Numbered from the stretch's first letter, positions 44,901 to 55,089 are shown. The stretch: DNA of 64,000 nucleotides from Acestrorhynchus altus (GCA_034509495.1 CM067520.1:25531340-25595339), one strand, 5' to 3'. Numbers and translations: made by a program. The notes: generated from the letters alone by a model not told the origin.

Positions 44901-45415
44901 AATCTGGCCCAAATGAATGTGGGTGTGTCCTAAGTTATATTTCATAAATGATGTTTAAAAGACGTCCAGATCATACGAGAACATAAAAACCCACTGGTTA
45001 AACGTTGTAGTTGTAAGTGCACATATTGGAGCACAGCCCACATGTTGGACGGTGTCACTCCGGCTGGGCTGCACGCTCATGCGGATGCGTTCAGTAAACA
45101 ATGTGTCCGATCGATAGCGAGCGATTGTCTCGGGCGCTGATTCAGCAGAATATGGACGTGAACGGAGCAGAGTTATTCGATTTTAAACAACTGACACGCT
45201 CACCGCCCTGCTCTCCATTTTCTCTCCCTGTCTGTCTCCTTCTTCTCTTCCCTTCATTTACACAAACCCCACATATCTGACGTCTTATTGAGCTTTCGTC
45301 CCTGCGCTGTTCTCTATGTGAACGGGTGGGTATTGTATGAAGTACGGTGATATTACACCCATGTGATGATGATGATGATGATGATGATAAATACTAATGT
45401 AGGTATCAAATAAAC
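44901..45415. other. Unique intronic island, candidate regulatory DNA
   Basis: 45000-45240 is repeat-free, CpG-containing and has GTAAACAA near 45093 (forkhead-like) and 'gctgattcagca' near 45136 (MAF-like half site). A (GAT)n tract lies at 45366-45388. No gene. Confidence 0.35.
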
Positions 45416-45417
45416 AC

Positions 45418-45584
45418 CAGCATCAGCCCCCTCTCTCTGATCAGTCAGAGTCTGTATGCAGGTTGATCATCAGCCCCGCCCCCTCTCTCTGATCAGTCAG
45501 AGTGTGTATGCAGGTTGTGCATCAGCCCCGCCCCCTCTCTCTGATCAGTCAGAGTCTGTATGCAGGTTGATCATCAGCCCCGGT
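45418..45584 (+). mobile_element. Family A fragment, 3 minisatellite units
   Basis: Three C-rich units end abruptly at 'catcagccccg' near 45581, where Family B sequence begins. Confidence 0.85.
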
Positions 45585-45870
45585 GTTGGTCGTCCTCTAG
45601 TCCTTCATCAGTGCTCACAGGACGCTGCTCACAGGACGCTGTCGGCTGGATGTTTCTGGTTGGTGGACTGTTCTCGGTCCAGCAGTGACACTGAGGGGTT
45701 TAAACACTCCAGCAGCTCTGCTGTGTCTGATCCACTCGTACCAGCGCAGCACACATCATACCTGCTCTGTGGTGGTCCTGTGGGGTCTTGATCCTTGACG
45801 TATGTGGTAATTATAGAACTACAAAGTGGTGTCATGAGTGTAGTTACGAGTGTGGTCATAATGTAATGGC
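45585..45870. mobile_element. Family B fragment joined to a Family A array
   Basis: 'ttggtcgtcctctagtcctt', 'actgttctcggtccagcagt' and 'ggtttaaacactccagcag' run to 'tggtggtcctgtggggtc'. The left terminus is missing at the junction with the array. Confidence 0.8.
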
Positions 45871-46280
45871 TGACTGGTGTACTATCATATTCAGTCCATA
45901 TTCAGTCCTATTTACAGAACATTATTACTAATTATAATCTCTGAATTAGAACCAGGTTTAATGATTGGACCAATGGTGGTTGGCCGGTTGGACCAATAGT
46001 TGTTGGCATGGGCGGGTCCTGTAATTGGCTGCACTTGGAGACAATTACTAGGAGCATTTAAGAGCTCTGGAGCTGCTCTTTGACACTCTTTTGTCCTCCT
46101 CCTCACACGGCCATGTCTTACTTTTAATGTTAGGAGTCCTGGATTCCTTTCACCAAACATCTCAACCATCTTATCTTGTTTTCTTCAACTTTTAACCCCA
46201 AGATGTTTCTTTGACTCCTGATTTGTTAAGACATAAGTGTTTTTATGAACATTATGAGGTGACTACCTTTCTTATCTCGA
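45871..46280. other. Unassigned sequence; no gene
   Basis: No recognised repeat or domain. Confidence 0.4.
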
Positions 46281-46284
46281 GATC

Positions 46285-46495
46285 CTGGAACGAGCTGGGT
46301 TGCAACCATGGCCAGGTCCAAAGTGTTCTCTGAGGCCTTCAGAAAGAAGGTTGTAGAAGCAGAACAGTTAGAAATCAGCCGTTTACTGAGTTTACTGACC
46401 AGAAAGGGACCAACCAAGTTTGATTTTCATGGGACATGAGCAAGGAGGAGACCCTTACTGTCCAAAAGAAGCAAGAGCAGCAACCAGCCCCAGCT
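46285..46495 (+). pseudogene. Tc1-like transposase fragment
   Basis: It reads 'SEAFRKKVVEAEQLEISRLL' and then 'KGPTKFDFHGT', joining the HTH region to a later block by an internal deletion. Confidence 0.65.
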
Positions 46496-47075
46496 TTAGA
46501 GGCCGTGTGGTTGAGTGATTTGGCGCCGGTGCTAAATCTCTGCTGACGGTTTGTTAAATGGTGTTTGTAGAAGAATGGCAGCACTGGCTGGTCATGTGCT
46601 CTGTCAGTCCATGCTGGTGTGTACACAGAAGCAGCTGACCAATGGGCAGCACCAGCACACATCACTCACCCACTCTACAGCCATATGTGTCCCACCATGA
46701 CCACCTTACCCCAGCCTCAACCTCCATATGGCACTAACCTCTGGGAAAACCCCCTCTGTCAGTGTGTTTTCTGTGCCAGCCTATGTGTACACACACACAC
46801 AGACACACACACACACACACTCTCGAAAAGCCATGCCAATGAGACAGGTGGCAGGATGAGCCACTAATCAATCCAGCTATTTACCCAAGCAACACAAATG
46901 TATGTGGGGGGGATGGGGGTAGGGAGGGGTAATTGGGTGGGTGGTTAGGTTTGCATGTAAAACACACTGCCTGTTTCATATAAGTGTAGGGGCCACACAT
47001 ACACACACACACACACACTTCTGAAATGACAGATGGTCAGACTTATGTGGATCTATATTAATGTATATTAATATA
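46496..47075. other. Unassigned sequence with (AC)n tracts
   Basis: AC tracts at 46792-46820 and 47000-47019. No gene recognised. Confidence 0.4.
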
Positions 47076-47079
47076 TAAT

Positions 47080-47161
47080 GTGTCCAAATGTTTGTGGACA
47101 CTGCTTCTAATGAATGCATTCAGCTACTTTAAGTTGCATCAAAGATGCCAACAAACTGTAG

Positions 47162-47165
<4 letters not shown>
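47080..47165. mobile_element. Family C MITE end fragment
   Basis: 'gtccaaatgtttgtggacac' and 'cagctactttaagttgcatc' match the Family C left end. Confidence 0.7.
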
Positions 47166-47203
<38 letters not shown>

Positions 47204-47304
47204 AAACCATCATAATATATTATATTAAAGATAAAATAATGTGCACATGTAATAATAAATATGATGCAATTGTCCAGTTTATTGGCCTGGAACTTAACAA
47301 TGTA

Positions 47305-47371
<67 letters not shown>

Positions 47372-47488
47372 CCACAGTGCAGCACTGACTTCACACTTCA
47401 GCCCACACGGCTCACCCTGGAGTGTGGGAGAATTTTTCAGACACAGCTTTTAATTAGACAGATAACAGAGGTCATACAAATGTCCCCC

Positions 47489-47536
<48 letters not shown>
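47166..47536. repeat. Cluster of one (GT)n and two (AC)n microsatellites
   Basis: GT at 47167-47201, AC at 47310-47371 and AC at 47491-47535. GT and AC tracts in one strand can pair with each other. Confidence 0.96.
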
Positions 47537-47537
<1 letters not shown>

Positions 47538-47857
47538 CCAGTTTTCAAAAGTCAGTACTGCAGACTGTCCGATTCCCAGACTCCGGCCGATGCCCGGCTC
47601 CCTGAGAGCAGGTGCCAAACTGACTCTGAAGTGCATTACGTTTCACCTCGGAATCAGGAAGCGGAGACGGGAGCCTACCTGTACATATTCATGCCCTCTT
47701 CAGCTCAAAGTCTCATTCACCAAACAGATTAGAGAAATCCCCTGCAATTTCCTCCTGCCCAAACTTAATGCTCAAACAAATCCAGGCTTATTAAATCTGA
47801 TCATGTTTAAATCCTCCGCTCCACTTCCTGCTCTGCTTAACACGGGTATCTTTCATA

Positions 47858-47890
<33 letters not shown>

Positions 47891-48200
47891 CCTAGGTTCA
47901 CAGTGTTGCGTGTATTGAGGATAAACTCAATCCCTTATGAATGGAAAATCGTAAAGTTGAAACATTTTGGAAGGCCAAAATTCCGTGTCGGAGCAACTTC
48001 TAAAGCCAGCGTGACTTTGATGTCGAATAGCGACGACAGCTGATGTTCATATTCCACTGGTTTTAAGTCGTGATGTTAAATAATCAAATTCCAGCATCTT
48101 CTAAATATCCCATTCCAGCGCCATACTTCCGTAATATACCCACATTTCCTTATGAGTTAAGGTCTTTGAAAGACTTCTGACGTGACTGGATTTAATAGTT
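47537..48200. other. Unique intronic island, no gene
   Basis: 47540-47850 is repeat-free with mixed composition ('ccctgcaatttcctcctg', 'aatgctcaaacaaatcc'). A GT tract lies at 47860-47888. It is a candidate for conserved non-coding DNA. Confidence 0.35.
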
Positions 48201-48204
48201 ACTC

Positions 48205-48680
48205 TGTATAGGGGCGGGGCTGATGATCGACCTGCATACAGACTCTGACTGATCAGAGAGAGGGGGCGGGGCTGATGATCAACCTGCATGCAGACTCTGA
48301 CTGATCAGAGAGAGGGGGCGGGGCTGATGCTCAACCTGCATACAGACTCTGACTGATCAGAGAGAGGGGGCGGGGCTGATGATCGACCTGCATGCAGACT
48401 CTGACTGATCAGAGAGAGGGGGCGGGGCTGATGATCAACCTGCATGCAGACTCTGACTGATCAGAGAGAGGGGGCGGGGCTGATGATCAACCTGCATACA
48501 GACTCTGACTGATCAGAGAGAGGGGGCGGGGCTATTGACATCGCTGATCTAGATAACGGGTTATAGAGCAAACTGAGGGGCCGTTTGCTCTCTGTCTTTG
48601 CTCAGACAGACCTCAAATTTCACAATAAAAGTCCTGAGACGGGTATAATAATGAAATAATATTTTAATTGGTTAACTGGA
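48205..48680 (-). mobile_element. Family A element with 6 minisatellite units
   Basis: Six G-rich 52-bp units between 48211 and 48530 are followed by 'tagataacgggttatagagc' and 'cacaataaaagtcctgagac', the standard flank. Confidence 0.9.
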
Positions 48681-48845
48681 CAATCAGCTGCGTAATCCCA
48701 CGACTGTCTGCTGTTGTTCTGCTTCAAAGAAATGAGATCTGAATTAAAACTCATTACAACTTCATTTAATTCTCATTAATGTGACTCATTTTAATGGATT
48801 TAAATTAAAATACTCTATAAATACAGTTTTGTATTAGATTTGTTT
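48681..48845. other. AT-rich unassigned sequence
   Basis: No feature recognised. Confidence 0.4.
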
Positions 48846-48847
48846 GA

Positions 48848-49115
48848 TGACGCAGTGATGCAGCAGGTAGAGCCACACGTCTCCAGGCAGCGAGGACCGT
48901 CAGGCTGGTCCTCACGCTGCGGTCCGTGAGGGGTTTGGTCTGTTCTGCTGTTCTGACTTGGCTGTGTGAAATCACCCCTGTGTGTGTGTGTGGTGCCCTG
49001 CGATGGAGTGGTTCCCTGTCCAGAGGGTATTCCTGCCTTTTGCTCAATGATTCTGGATCAGCTCCAGATCTGCTGTGCTCCTGACCAGGAAGAAGCAGAT
49101 AAGAAGATGAATGAC
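48848..49115 (+). mobile_element. tRNA-derived SINE, diverged
   Basis: The head 'gatgcagcaggtagagcc' resembles a tRNA-SINE A-box region. The tail 'ggttccctgtccagaggg', 'attcctgccttttgctcaat' and 'gataagaagatgaatg' is the usual 3' part. Confidence 0.6.
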
Positions 49116-49139
49116 TTGTTGTTGTTGTTGCTTAGGTTT

Positions 49140-49345
49140 ACATGCGTTCTCCCTCTCCAGTGTAGACCAGCTGAATATGGAGGGTTTCTTATTGGGTGTT
49201 GGTTCTTCTGAGTCGTTCTCCCTCTCCAGTGTAGACCAGCTGAATATGGAGGGTTTCTTTTGGAGTGTTGGTTCTTCTGAATGGTTCTCCCTCTCCAGTG
49301 TAGACCAGCTGAATATGGAGGGTTTCTTTGAGTGTTGGTTCTTAT
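49140..49345. repeat. Three tandem 69-bp units
   Basis: 'ttctccctctccagtgtaga' followed by 'ccagctgaatatggagggtt' occurs at 49147, 49216 and 49285. All are open in one + frame as FSLSSVDQLNMEGF. The unit length is divisible by three, so this alone does not show coding. Confidence 0.92.
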
Positions 49346-49620
49346 TTTTATCCTCACCATTTTAGTTGTAACTCTTTGATCTGTTAATCATGTTTTTTTC
49401 TCTGATTGATTAATTGATCTAAAAATAATTTCTTTAAAAAATGGAGACCTTTCCTGCTGTGCGGTGTGCACTGAGGAGCAGATGCATGTTTCTAAAGCTG
49501 CTCCTGCTGGTTATTTTAGTTGGTTGTTCTCAACCAATTGAGTTTGATCTGCCTCAGAGGTAGCGCTGCCTTCAGAACAGTTTTGCACACCAGTGATATA
49601 TTTGTTACTGTACATTTACC
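49346..49620. other. Intronic sequence before exon 2, no gene
   Basis: 49553-49582 repeats the 'ctgcctcagaggtagcgctg' motif of 43897. Otherwise unassigned. Confidence 0.4.
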
Positions 49621-49621
49621 A

Positions 49622-49622
<1 letters not shown>

Positions 49623-49657
<35 letters not shown>
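49623..49657 (+). promoter_or_regulatory. c1ql1: (CT)n microsatellite acting as polypyrimidine tract and 3' splice site
   Basis: About 16 CT units end in CAG at 49655-49657. The exon begins GTGAGAGCG. The splice signal is therefore a length-variable microsatellite. Confidence 0.85.
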
Positions 49658-49837
49658 GTGAGAGCGAGTGCCATAGCCCAGGACGCTGACCAGAACTACG
49701 ACTACGCTTCCAACAGTGTGATCCTTCACCTAGACGCCGGAGATGAAGTCTACATCAAACTAGATGGAGGCAAAGCCCACGGGGGCAACAACAACAAATA
49801 CAGCACTTTCTCCGGCTTCATCCTCTACGCCGACTGA
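49658..49837 (+). CDS. c1ql1: C1q-like protein 1, coding exon 2 (residues 215-273)
   Basis: Completes the gC1q domain of the secreted synaptic organiser begun in exon 1, supplying the C-terminal beta strands of the jelly roll. It encodes VRASAIAQDADQNYDYASNS at 215-234, LHLDAGDEVYIKLDGGKAHG at 237-256, then the GNNNKYSTFSGF block and an acidic end before TGA at 49835-49837. These blocks are highly conserved in all C1QL proteins, and 'LHLDAGDEV' is C1QL1-like. Phase 0 joins it exactly to exon 1 after Gln214. The first seven bases, GTGAGAG, repeat the start of the intron, so splicing regenerates the donor sequence. There is no truncation or frameshift. Confidence 0.94.
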   Translation: MRASAIAQDADQNYDYASNSVILHLDAGDEVYIKLDGGKAHGGNNNKYSTFSGFILYAD

Positions 49838-50062
49838 ACTGCAGAGAGAGAAGAAAGAAGGGAGATGGAAAGGCAGGAAGATAAAGAGATAGAGGGAACC
49901 GTTACCATCCAAGCGCTTTACTTTCACAGGACCTCTTCATTGCTTCAACCATCGTTTCACTCAAGTGCAGTTTCCACAGCAGACTGGACTGAGCAGCTCT
50001 CGCCGGACAGGGGGTGGTACTTCTTCTCTCTTCCTTGAATAAATAACCTTACTGAACAACAG
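49838..50062 (+). other. c1ql1: c1ql1 3' UTR
   Basis: Purine-rich sequence after the stop ('gagagagaagaaagaagg') leads to the poly(A) signal. Longer 3' UTR forms are possible because 50100-50730 is unique, non-repetitive sequence. Confidence 0.65.
50038..50043 (+). terminator. c1ql1: Poly(A) signal AATAAA of c1ql1
   Basis: AATAAA lies 201 bp after the stop. A G/T-rich stretch ('gttttgtctttcgttgtg', about 50080-50097) downstream fits a cleavage-stimulating element. Confidence 0.7.
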
Positions 50063-50099
50063 GGAGGGAAAACGAACACCGTTTTGTCTTTCGTTGTGA

Positions 50100-50735
50100 A
50101 AAAAAAAAGAAAAAAAAAAAAAGACCACGGCTTTTTCTTTCTCGTTCCGAGACTCCTGGAGTGACTTTGATTGGCAGAGATCCTTTTCCTCGTCGTCGTT
50201 TCTCGTGCTTCTCCCTAGCATATCTCACTTTGCGTCCACCAATATCTATCTACGAAAAAGCAAGAATGTTCCAACATATCTGTCCCTCACGGATCAAAAA
50301 CAGGAATATTTTTGAAGGCTTGCTTTACTGACTGAGGGATCAGTTGAGATTGAGTTTAGCTCTAGTTAAAATCATATTTATGAGCACTGAAAAATGCTTG
50401 TGCCATCCGTAGCGTTTCTACAGTATTCGTTCTCGGAATTCCCATGTCCGATAAACTAAAGAACCACCCGTGGGTTGAACCCGGTCACTGAAATCCTCTT
50501 GCGTTCTTTGGCTGTGTGTTGTGCTCCGTTTGTATCCCAATAGCAGATATACCTTTTCGTCGTTTGAGGTAAACGTCATCGTTCCAAAAAGGGCATTTCG
50601 GGGAAAAACAAACAATGCTGACCATCCTTTTGCTTAGCTAAAGTTATCCTTCTCGGCTCTTACTCTGATACCACCTCCTGACCCCTACCTCAGATGTCTA
50701 ACGTCTCATTTATACGCAGTGCACCCTCCATTTAC
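50100..50735. other. Unique sequence downstream of c1ql1
   Basis: It starts with an A-rich run (50098-50125), then mixed sequence without repeat signature. It could be extended 3' UTR or flanking DNA. Confidence 0.4.
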
Positions 50736-50737
50736 AT

Positions 50738-50890
50738 AAGTGTTTCTCAAACCTGGTCCTGCTCCCCTTGCCCTGCACATTCTAGTGCTGTTCCTGCTCC
50801 CAACACACCTGTTTCAACTGTTCAGCTCATTGTCAAGCCCTGTCAAAGCAGGGAATCTACTAAAATGTGCAAGGCGGGGGGCAAAAAACA
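50738..50890. mobile_element. Interspersed foldback-like MITE
   Basis: 'gtttctcaaacctggtcctg' and 'ccctgcacattctagtgctg' on the left face 'aaatgtgcaaggcgggggg' on the right, giving inverted ends typical of a widespread teleost element. It is related to 2265-2395. Confidence 0.6.
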
Positions 50891-51284
50891 TCGATTTGCT
50901 TGGTGGTCATTATGTCACAGGCAGTCTGAGAACAGGGTAACTCACATCAGAGCGAAATCAGACCGAATGTTTAAGGAGTTTGAGATTTGAGGGCATCAAA
51001 AAAGGACTCAACGTGTTTCCAAAATCACACCAAAGAGGAACCGTATGAAACCTATGAACGTGACAGCAGAAATGTGACCTTTTGCTCTAAAGGTTTTCAG
51101 ATTTAACGTGGTATGTATGGTAGTAACACTATGGTGTTGTTACAGAGAAATCTAGCAAACGTTACAGTCACACAATGTCTCTCTGGTCCCTCAACCTGGT
51201 CTCACAGGGAAAACGTCCACAGTGATTCTTTTCTTCACCTCTACAGGTAAACTCCTCCACAACGGAAAGGATCTTAACCAATAT
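50891..51284. other. Unassigned sequence; no gene
   Basis: No domain and no recognised repeat. Confidence 0.4.
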
Positions 51285-51371
51285 TTACACTACACCTAAA
51301 CTAAGATTAACCTCATCTTAATCTAACCTTCAAATAATCTTAACCCAACCTTAAAATAACCTAAACATACA
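51285..51371. repeat. Degenerate 'ctaatcttaacc' repeat, left half
   Basis: Imperfect 'cttaatctaaccttcaaat' and 'cttaacccaacctt' units. The same repeat resumes at 52162-52235 on the other side of a Family A element. Confidence 0.75.
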
Positions 51372-52165
51372 CCGTAACCTTTAGAACCCAAGACTAATTT
51401 TGTGGGATGTTTTCATACTTTTATAAGTTTTATTTCACCAAATTTTATTCATCAGCCCCGCCCCCTCTCTCTGATCAGTCACAGTCTGTATGCAGGTTGA
51501 GCATCAGCCCCGCCCCCTCTCTCTGATCAGTCAGAGTCTGTATGCAGGTTGAGCATCAGCCCCGCCCCCTCTCTCAGATCAGTCAGAGTCTGTATGCAGG
51601 TTGAGCATCAGCCCCGCCCCCTCTCTCTGATCAGTCACAGTCTATGTGCAGGTTGATCATCAGCCCCGCCCCCTCTCTCTGATCAGTCAGAGTCTGTATG
51701 CAGGTTGATCATCAGCCCCGCCCCCTCTCTCTGATCAGTCAGAGTCTGTATGCAGGTTGAGCATCAGCCCCGCCCACTCTCTCTGATCAGTCAGAGTCTG
51801 TATGCAGGTTGAGCATCAGGCCCGCCCCCTCTCTCTGATCAGTCAGAGTCTGTGTGCAGGTTGATCATCAGCTCCGCCCCCTCTCTCTGATCAGTCAGAG
51901 TCTGTGTGCAGGTTGAGCATCAGCCCCGCCCCCTCTCTCTGATTGGTCAGAGTCTGTATACAGGTTGATCATGTTCATGTAGACAGAGCAGTAAACATGC
52001 ACTGGAAGCTCCTTTGTCAGTTGAACTTGTATTATAAGTTAAGGCATGTAGTGTGTTATGATTAGTGTATCATGTCTGTAGGTGACTCTGATCCTGAGAT
52101 ATGAGGCCTAGAATACAGCATTTAACTGCCCACAAAGTACAGATCCCGGTTCTAAGAGTTAATCT
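51372..52165 (+). mobile_element. Family A element with 10 minisatellite units, best-preserved copy
   Basis: Left terminus 'aacctttagaacccaagac' plus 'aattttgtgggatg'; ten C-rich units at 51450-51960; right flank 'gagcagtaaacatgcactgg' and 'tgatcctgagatatgaggcc'; right terminus 'cccggttctaagagttaa'. The termini are imperfect inverted repeats next to TTAA, which would suit a piggyBac-type non-autonomous element (inference). Confidence 0.85.
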
Positions 52166-52235
52166 ACACCTAAACCTAATCTTAACCTACACCTTAATCT
52201 ACACTTTAACTAATCTACACCTAAACTAACGCTTG
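52162..52235. repeat. Degenerate 'ctaatcttaacc' repeat, right half
   Basis: 'cacctaaacctaatcttaac' and 'ctacaccttaatctacact' continue the repeat interrupted at 51371. Confidence 0.75.
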
Positions 52236-52609
52236 ACTTTAGGAAAATGATGAATTTCATTCGTTTTGGTTCCAGGTGAAGCAAAAGTCACATTTTTGGA
52301 CAAAAACAATGGACTCATACTTCTATGTGAGATCATTTTGGGTCCACACACGGCACCACACTGACCACTACTCTACTGAATTCTTGATGATTCACCAATG
52401 AACCGTCAGGCCTTCTGACGACCCTCTACGTACTAAATGCAAACAACATGCCTTGCGATGGCTCTGTTCACGCTGTGTGTTCCATCCCAGCGGAGGTCAC
52501 TCGTCATCACGTCTTGGAGAACCACTGAGCCTTCACAGAAGTCTGTCCACACTTGCACAATGTCTAGCTTCCTCACGACCACTTAATGGAACACTGAGAG
52601 AGAGTGAGG

Positions 52610-52651
<42 letters not shown>

Positions 52652-52800
52652 TCAGAAAGACAAACTGACTAGCTAAGCTCCATCCTGTGGCTTCCCCTCA
52701 GTGGTCACCTCCACACACTCACTAACGACTGCAACAATGTGAAACGCTGACACTGATGTGATACGACAGGGTGACAGCATGCAGGCGAATGAAGTTTATC
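52236..52800. other. Unassigned sequence with a (GA)n tract
   Basis: GA tract at 52612-52650. No gene recognised. Confidence 0.4.
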
Positions 52801-52816
52801 TGTTCAAATTGTGTAT

Positions 52817-52869
<53 letters not shown>
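52817..52869. repeat. (GT)n microsatellite
   Basis: About 26 GT units. Positions 52870-53150 are unassigned. Confidence 0.97.
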
Positions 52870-52870
<1 letters not shown>

Positions 52871-53159
52871 ATCCATGCAAACACATGTACTGTAATTCCT
52901 CCCTGCCACATTATATCCCTTCCATAAATATAGCCACTGAAACTTTGGCCAATAGAAGATGCCCTAATCAGCGGGATGGGAAGATGGGAAGATGGGAAGA
53001 AAAGTGCAGCTGGAGAAGAGAGGAGAACAATAAAGCTGTAAAAATGAAAAGGAAAATCTATGCTTATGTTTGTCAGTCCTGATTTATCTTTTGGAAATGT
53101 TAAATAAATTTCATTAATAAATGAGACGTCTGAAGTCGGCCGTGTGTTGATTTCAGATC

Positions 53160-53450
53160 CTACGTTGAACAATCATCTCGATGTCCATGAATAAGGGTCT
53201 CCACCAGGCTGCAACACTTCCTGGGCCAGTCGGCAGATTTATTGCAGGTCGAGCATTTATGGGAGCAGCTGGATGCCAGCTTTGGTAGTGTACCGGTGTG
53301 CGGGATCTACAGGCCGAGCAGCAACATCTGTGGGGAAATGTTCCGCAGGGCGCCGTACGGAACCTGTACCTCCATGACCAACCGTATCTCATCTCACCAG
53401 ACTAGAGGCCCAGCAGGGTTCTAGAGCCTCCTTTCAGTTGTCCAGTTTTC
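53160..53450 (+). pseudogene. Mariner/Tc1-like element fragment
   Basis: The end 'actagaggcccagcagggtt' followed by 'ctagagcctcctttcag' is shared with 3582-3610. The preceding part reads 'HDQPYLISPD', like the 'HAQPYLIMYPD' at 3560. No catalytic block survives. Confidence 0.6.
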
Positions 53451-53666
53451 CCCAATAAACTCATCTTTCTCTCTAATATTGTAATCACTCACACAGATCA
53501 TCATTACATTCGCACGAAGATTCAATCCGTTCCAACACCTGCTTCTTGCAAACCCACACAGCCGAGCACACCTTCAGTACCGGAGCTCCTCACATGAATG
53601 TTTCATACATATTACAGGAGGAGAAACAAATGTCCATGACAGTCAGAGGCTGTGCTTATGTTTTTG

Positions 53667-53716
<50 letters not shown>

Positions 53717-53791
53717 CTATTTTTATCTCCTATCTGTCACCTTGTCTGGGCTGAGGCCCTGACTCACGAAAGGAAACACATCTGCAGCCAC

Positions 53792-53886
<95 letters not shown>

Positions 53887-54070
53887 TGTGCATATGTCTC
53901 ACTCCCTGATTCATATTGTCACCTCCACTGCGTCTGAGGACGGCTTTCTACTTTCAGAAGATGCATCTAAGCTGCCAGCAAAGTACTGCTCTCACCAGTT
54001 ACTTCCTGAGAGAGAGAGAGAGAGAGAGCGAGAGAGCGAGCGAGCAGATGAAGGCCAAGTTCATAACACT
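53451..54070. repeat. Cluster of AC, CT and GA microsatellites
   Basis: AC at 53670-53714, CT at 53793-53823, AC at 53825-53884 and GA at 54007-54030, separated by unassigned DNA. The 181-residue + frame through them is an artefact. Confidence 0.93.
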
Positions 54071-54074
54071 GACT

Positions 54075-54546
54075 CGACCATAACATTATGACCACCTCCT
54101 TGTTTCTGCACTCATTGTTCATTTAATCAGACTGTAGTTCATCTGTTTCTCTGCAGACTTTATTCTCCTCCTTTCACCCTGATCTTCAATGATCAGGACC
54201 CCACAGGACCACCACAGAGCAGCTATGATGTGGGTGGTGGGTCATTCTCAGCACTGCAGTCACACTGACATGGTGGTGTTGTGTTGGTGTGTGTTGTCTA
54301 AGTCCAGCAGTGACACTGAGGGGTTTAAACACTCCAGCAGCACTGCTGTGTCTCATCCACTCGTACCAGCAACACACACTAACACCACCACCACCTACCA
54401 AAAATAGTGCAGGGAACCAGTGAACTGGCAACAGGGTTGTGAGGCCCAAGAGTTCATGCGTTAATATGCCAGAATAGTTTTGGAGGCACAAGGAGGTTCT
54501 ATGCACTGTTAGGCAAGTGGTTTTAATGTTATGGCTGATTGGTGTA
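54075..54546. mobile_element. Family B element with both termini
   Basis: It starts 'gaccataacattatgaccac' and ends 'gtggttttaatgttatggc' plus 'tgattggtgta', giving imperfect terminal inverted repeats (CATAACATTAWRACCAC). The interior holds shortened arms, so this copy is about 470 bp. Confidence 0.85.
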
Positions 54547-55085
54547 TACTTATATAGTGTTGTTTTGGATCTGTCTCATATGTTCTGTGATTTACTTCCC
54601 CTTTCTTTGAGGTCCATGACACATCTGACCACAACATAAGCCATCAAAAAGACACACACACACACACACACACTTCACCAGACTACTCCACATATACACA
54701 CACCACAAACCGAGTCTCTGGGGGAGTCAGTGAAAAACAACAGTAAAGAGGGAAAAAAGGTAAAGCAGCTGCGGGATTCCCATGTGTTTCCTTCCCTTCC
54801 CTCCTGTGTGTGTTTCTAACCTTTCATAAACGAAGCTCCCCTGGGCCGTTCCTCTAAACACTCGGCCCTGGAGCAACCTGACTCTAAACAGCCTCCAGAG
54901 ACCCGCCAAGCTGTCTGATCCAGCTCCAGCTTACAGGGAACCAGGCTTAATTCAAAAACTACACGTACCTGAGAGCTGTAGAGCTGCTTTCTGGATAAAT
55001 ACTGCATGCGTATACATGTGTACTGTACATGATTCATGGACGTCTCCAACTGGAGTGTTGGAGACTCCCAGTTATCAGCTCCGAT
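54547..55085. other. Unassigned sequence; no gene
   Basis: A short AC tract at 54652-54674. 54720-55030 is repeat-free with some CpG. The opposing open frames show no domain. Confidence 0.4.
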
Positions 55086-55089
55086 GTCC

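Larger units (their letters stand above)
19685..49657 (+). other. c1ql1: c1ql1 intron 1 (29,973 bp, phase 0)
   Basis: It starts GTGAGAGAGA and ends in a (TC)n tract followed by CAG at 49657. The two-exon structure with an intron after the Lys-Asn-Gly-Gln codons is the family pattern. The intron is mostly repeats and carries no nested host gene that I can support. If it is retained, translation adds VRERVLKHVCRV and stops at 19723, truncating the gC1q domain. Confidence 0.9.
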
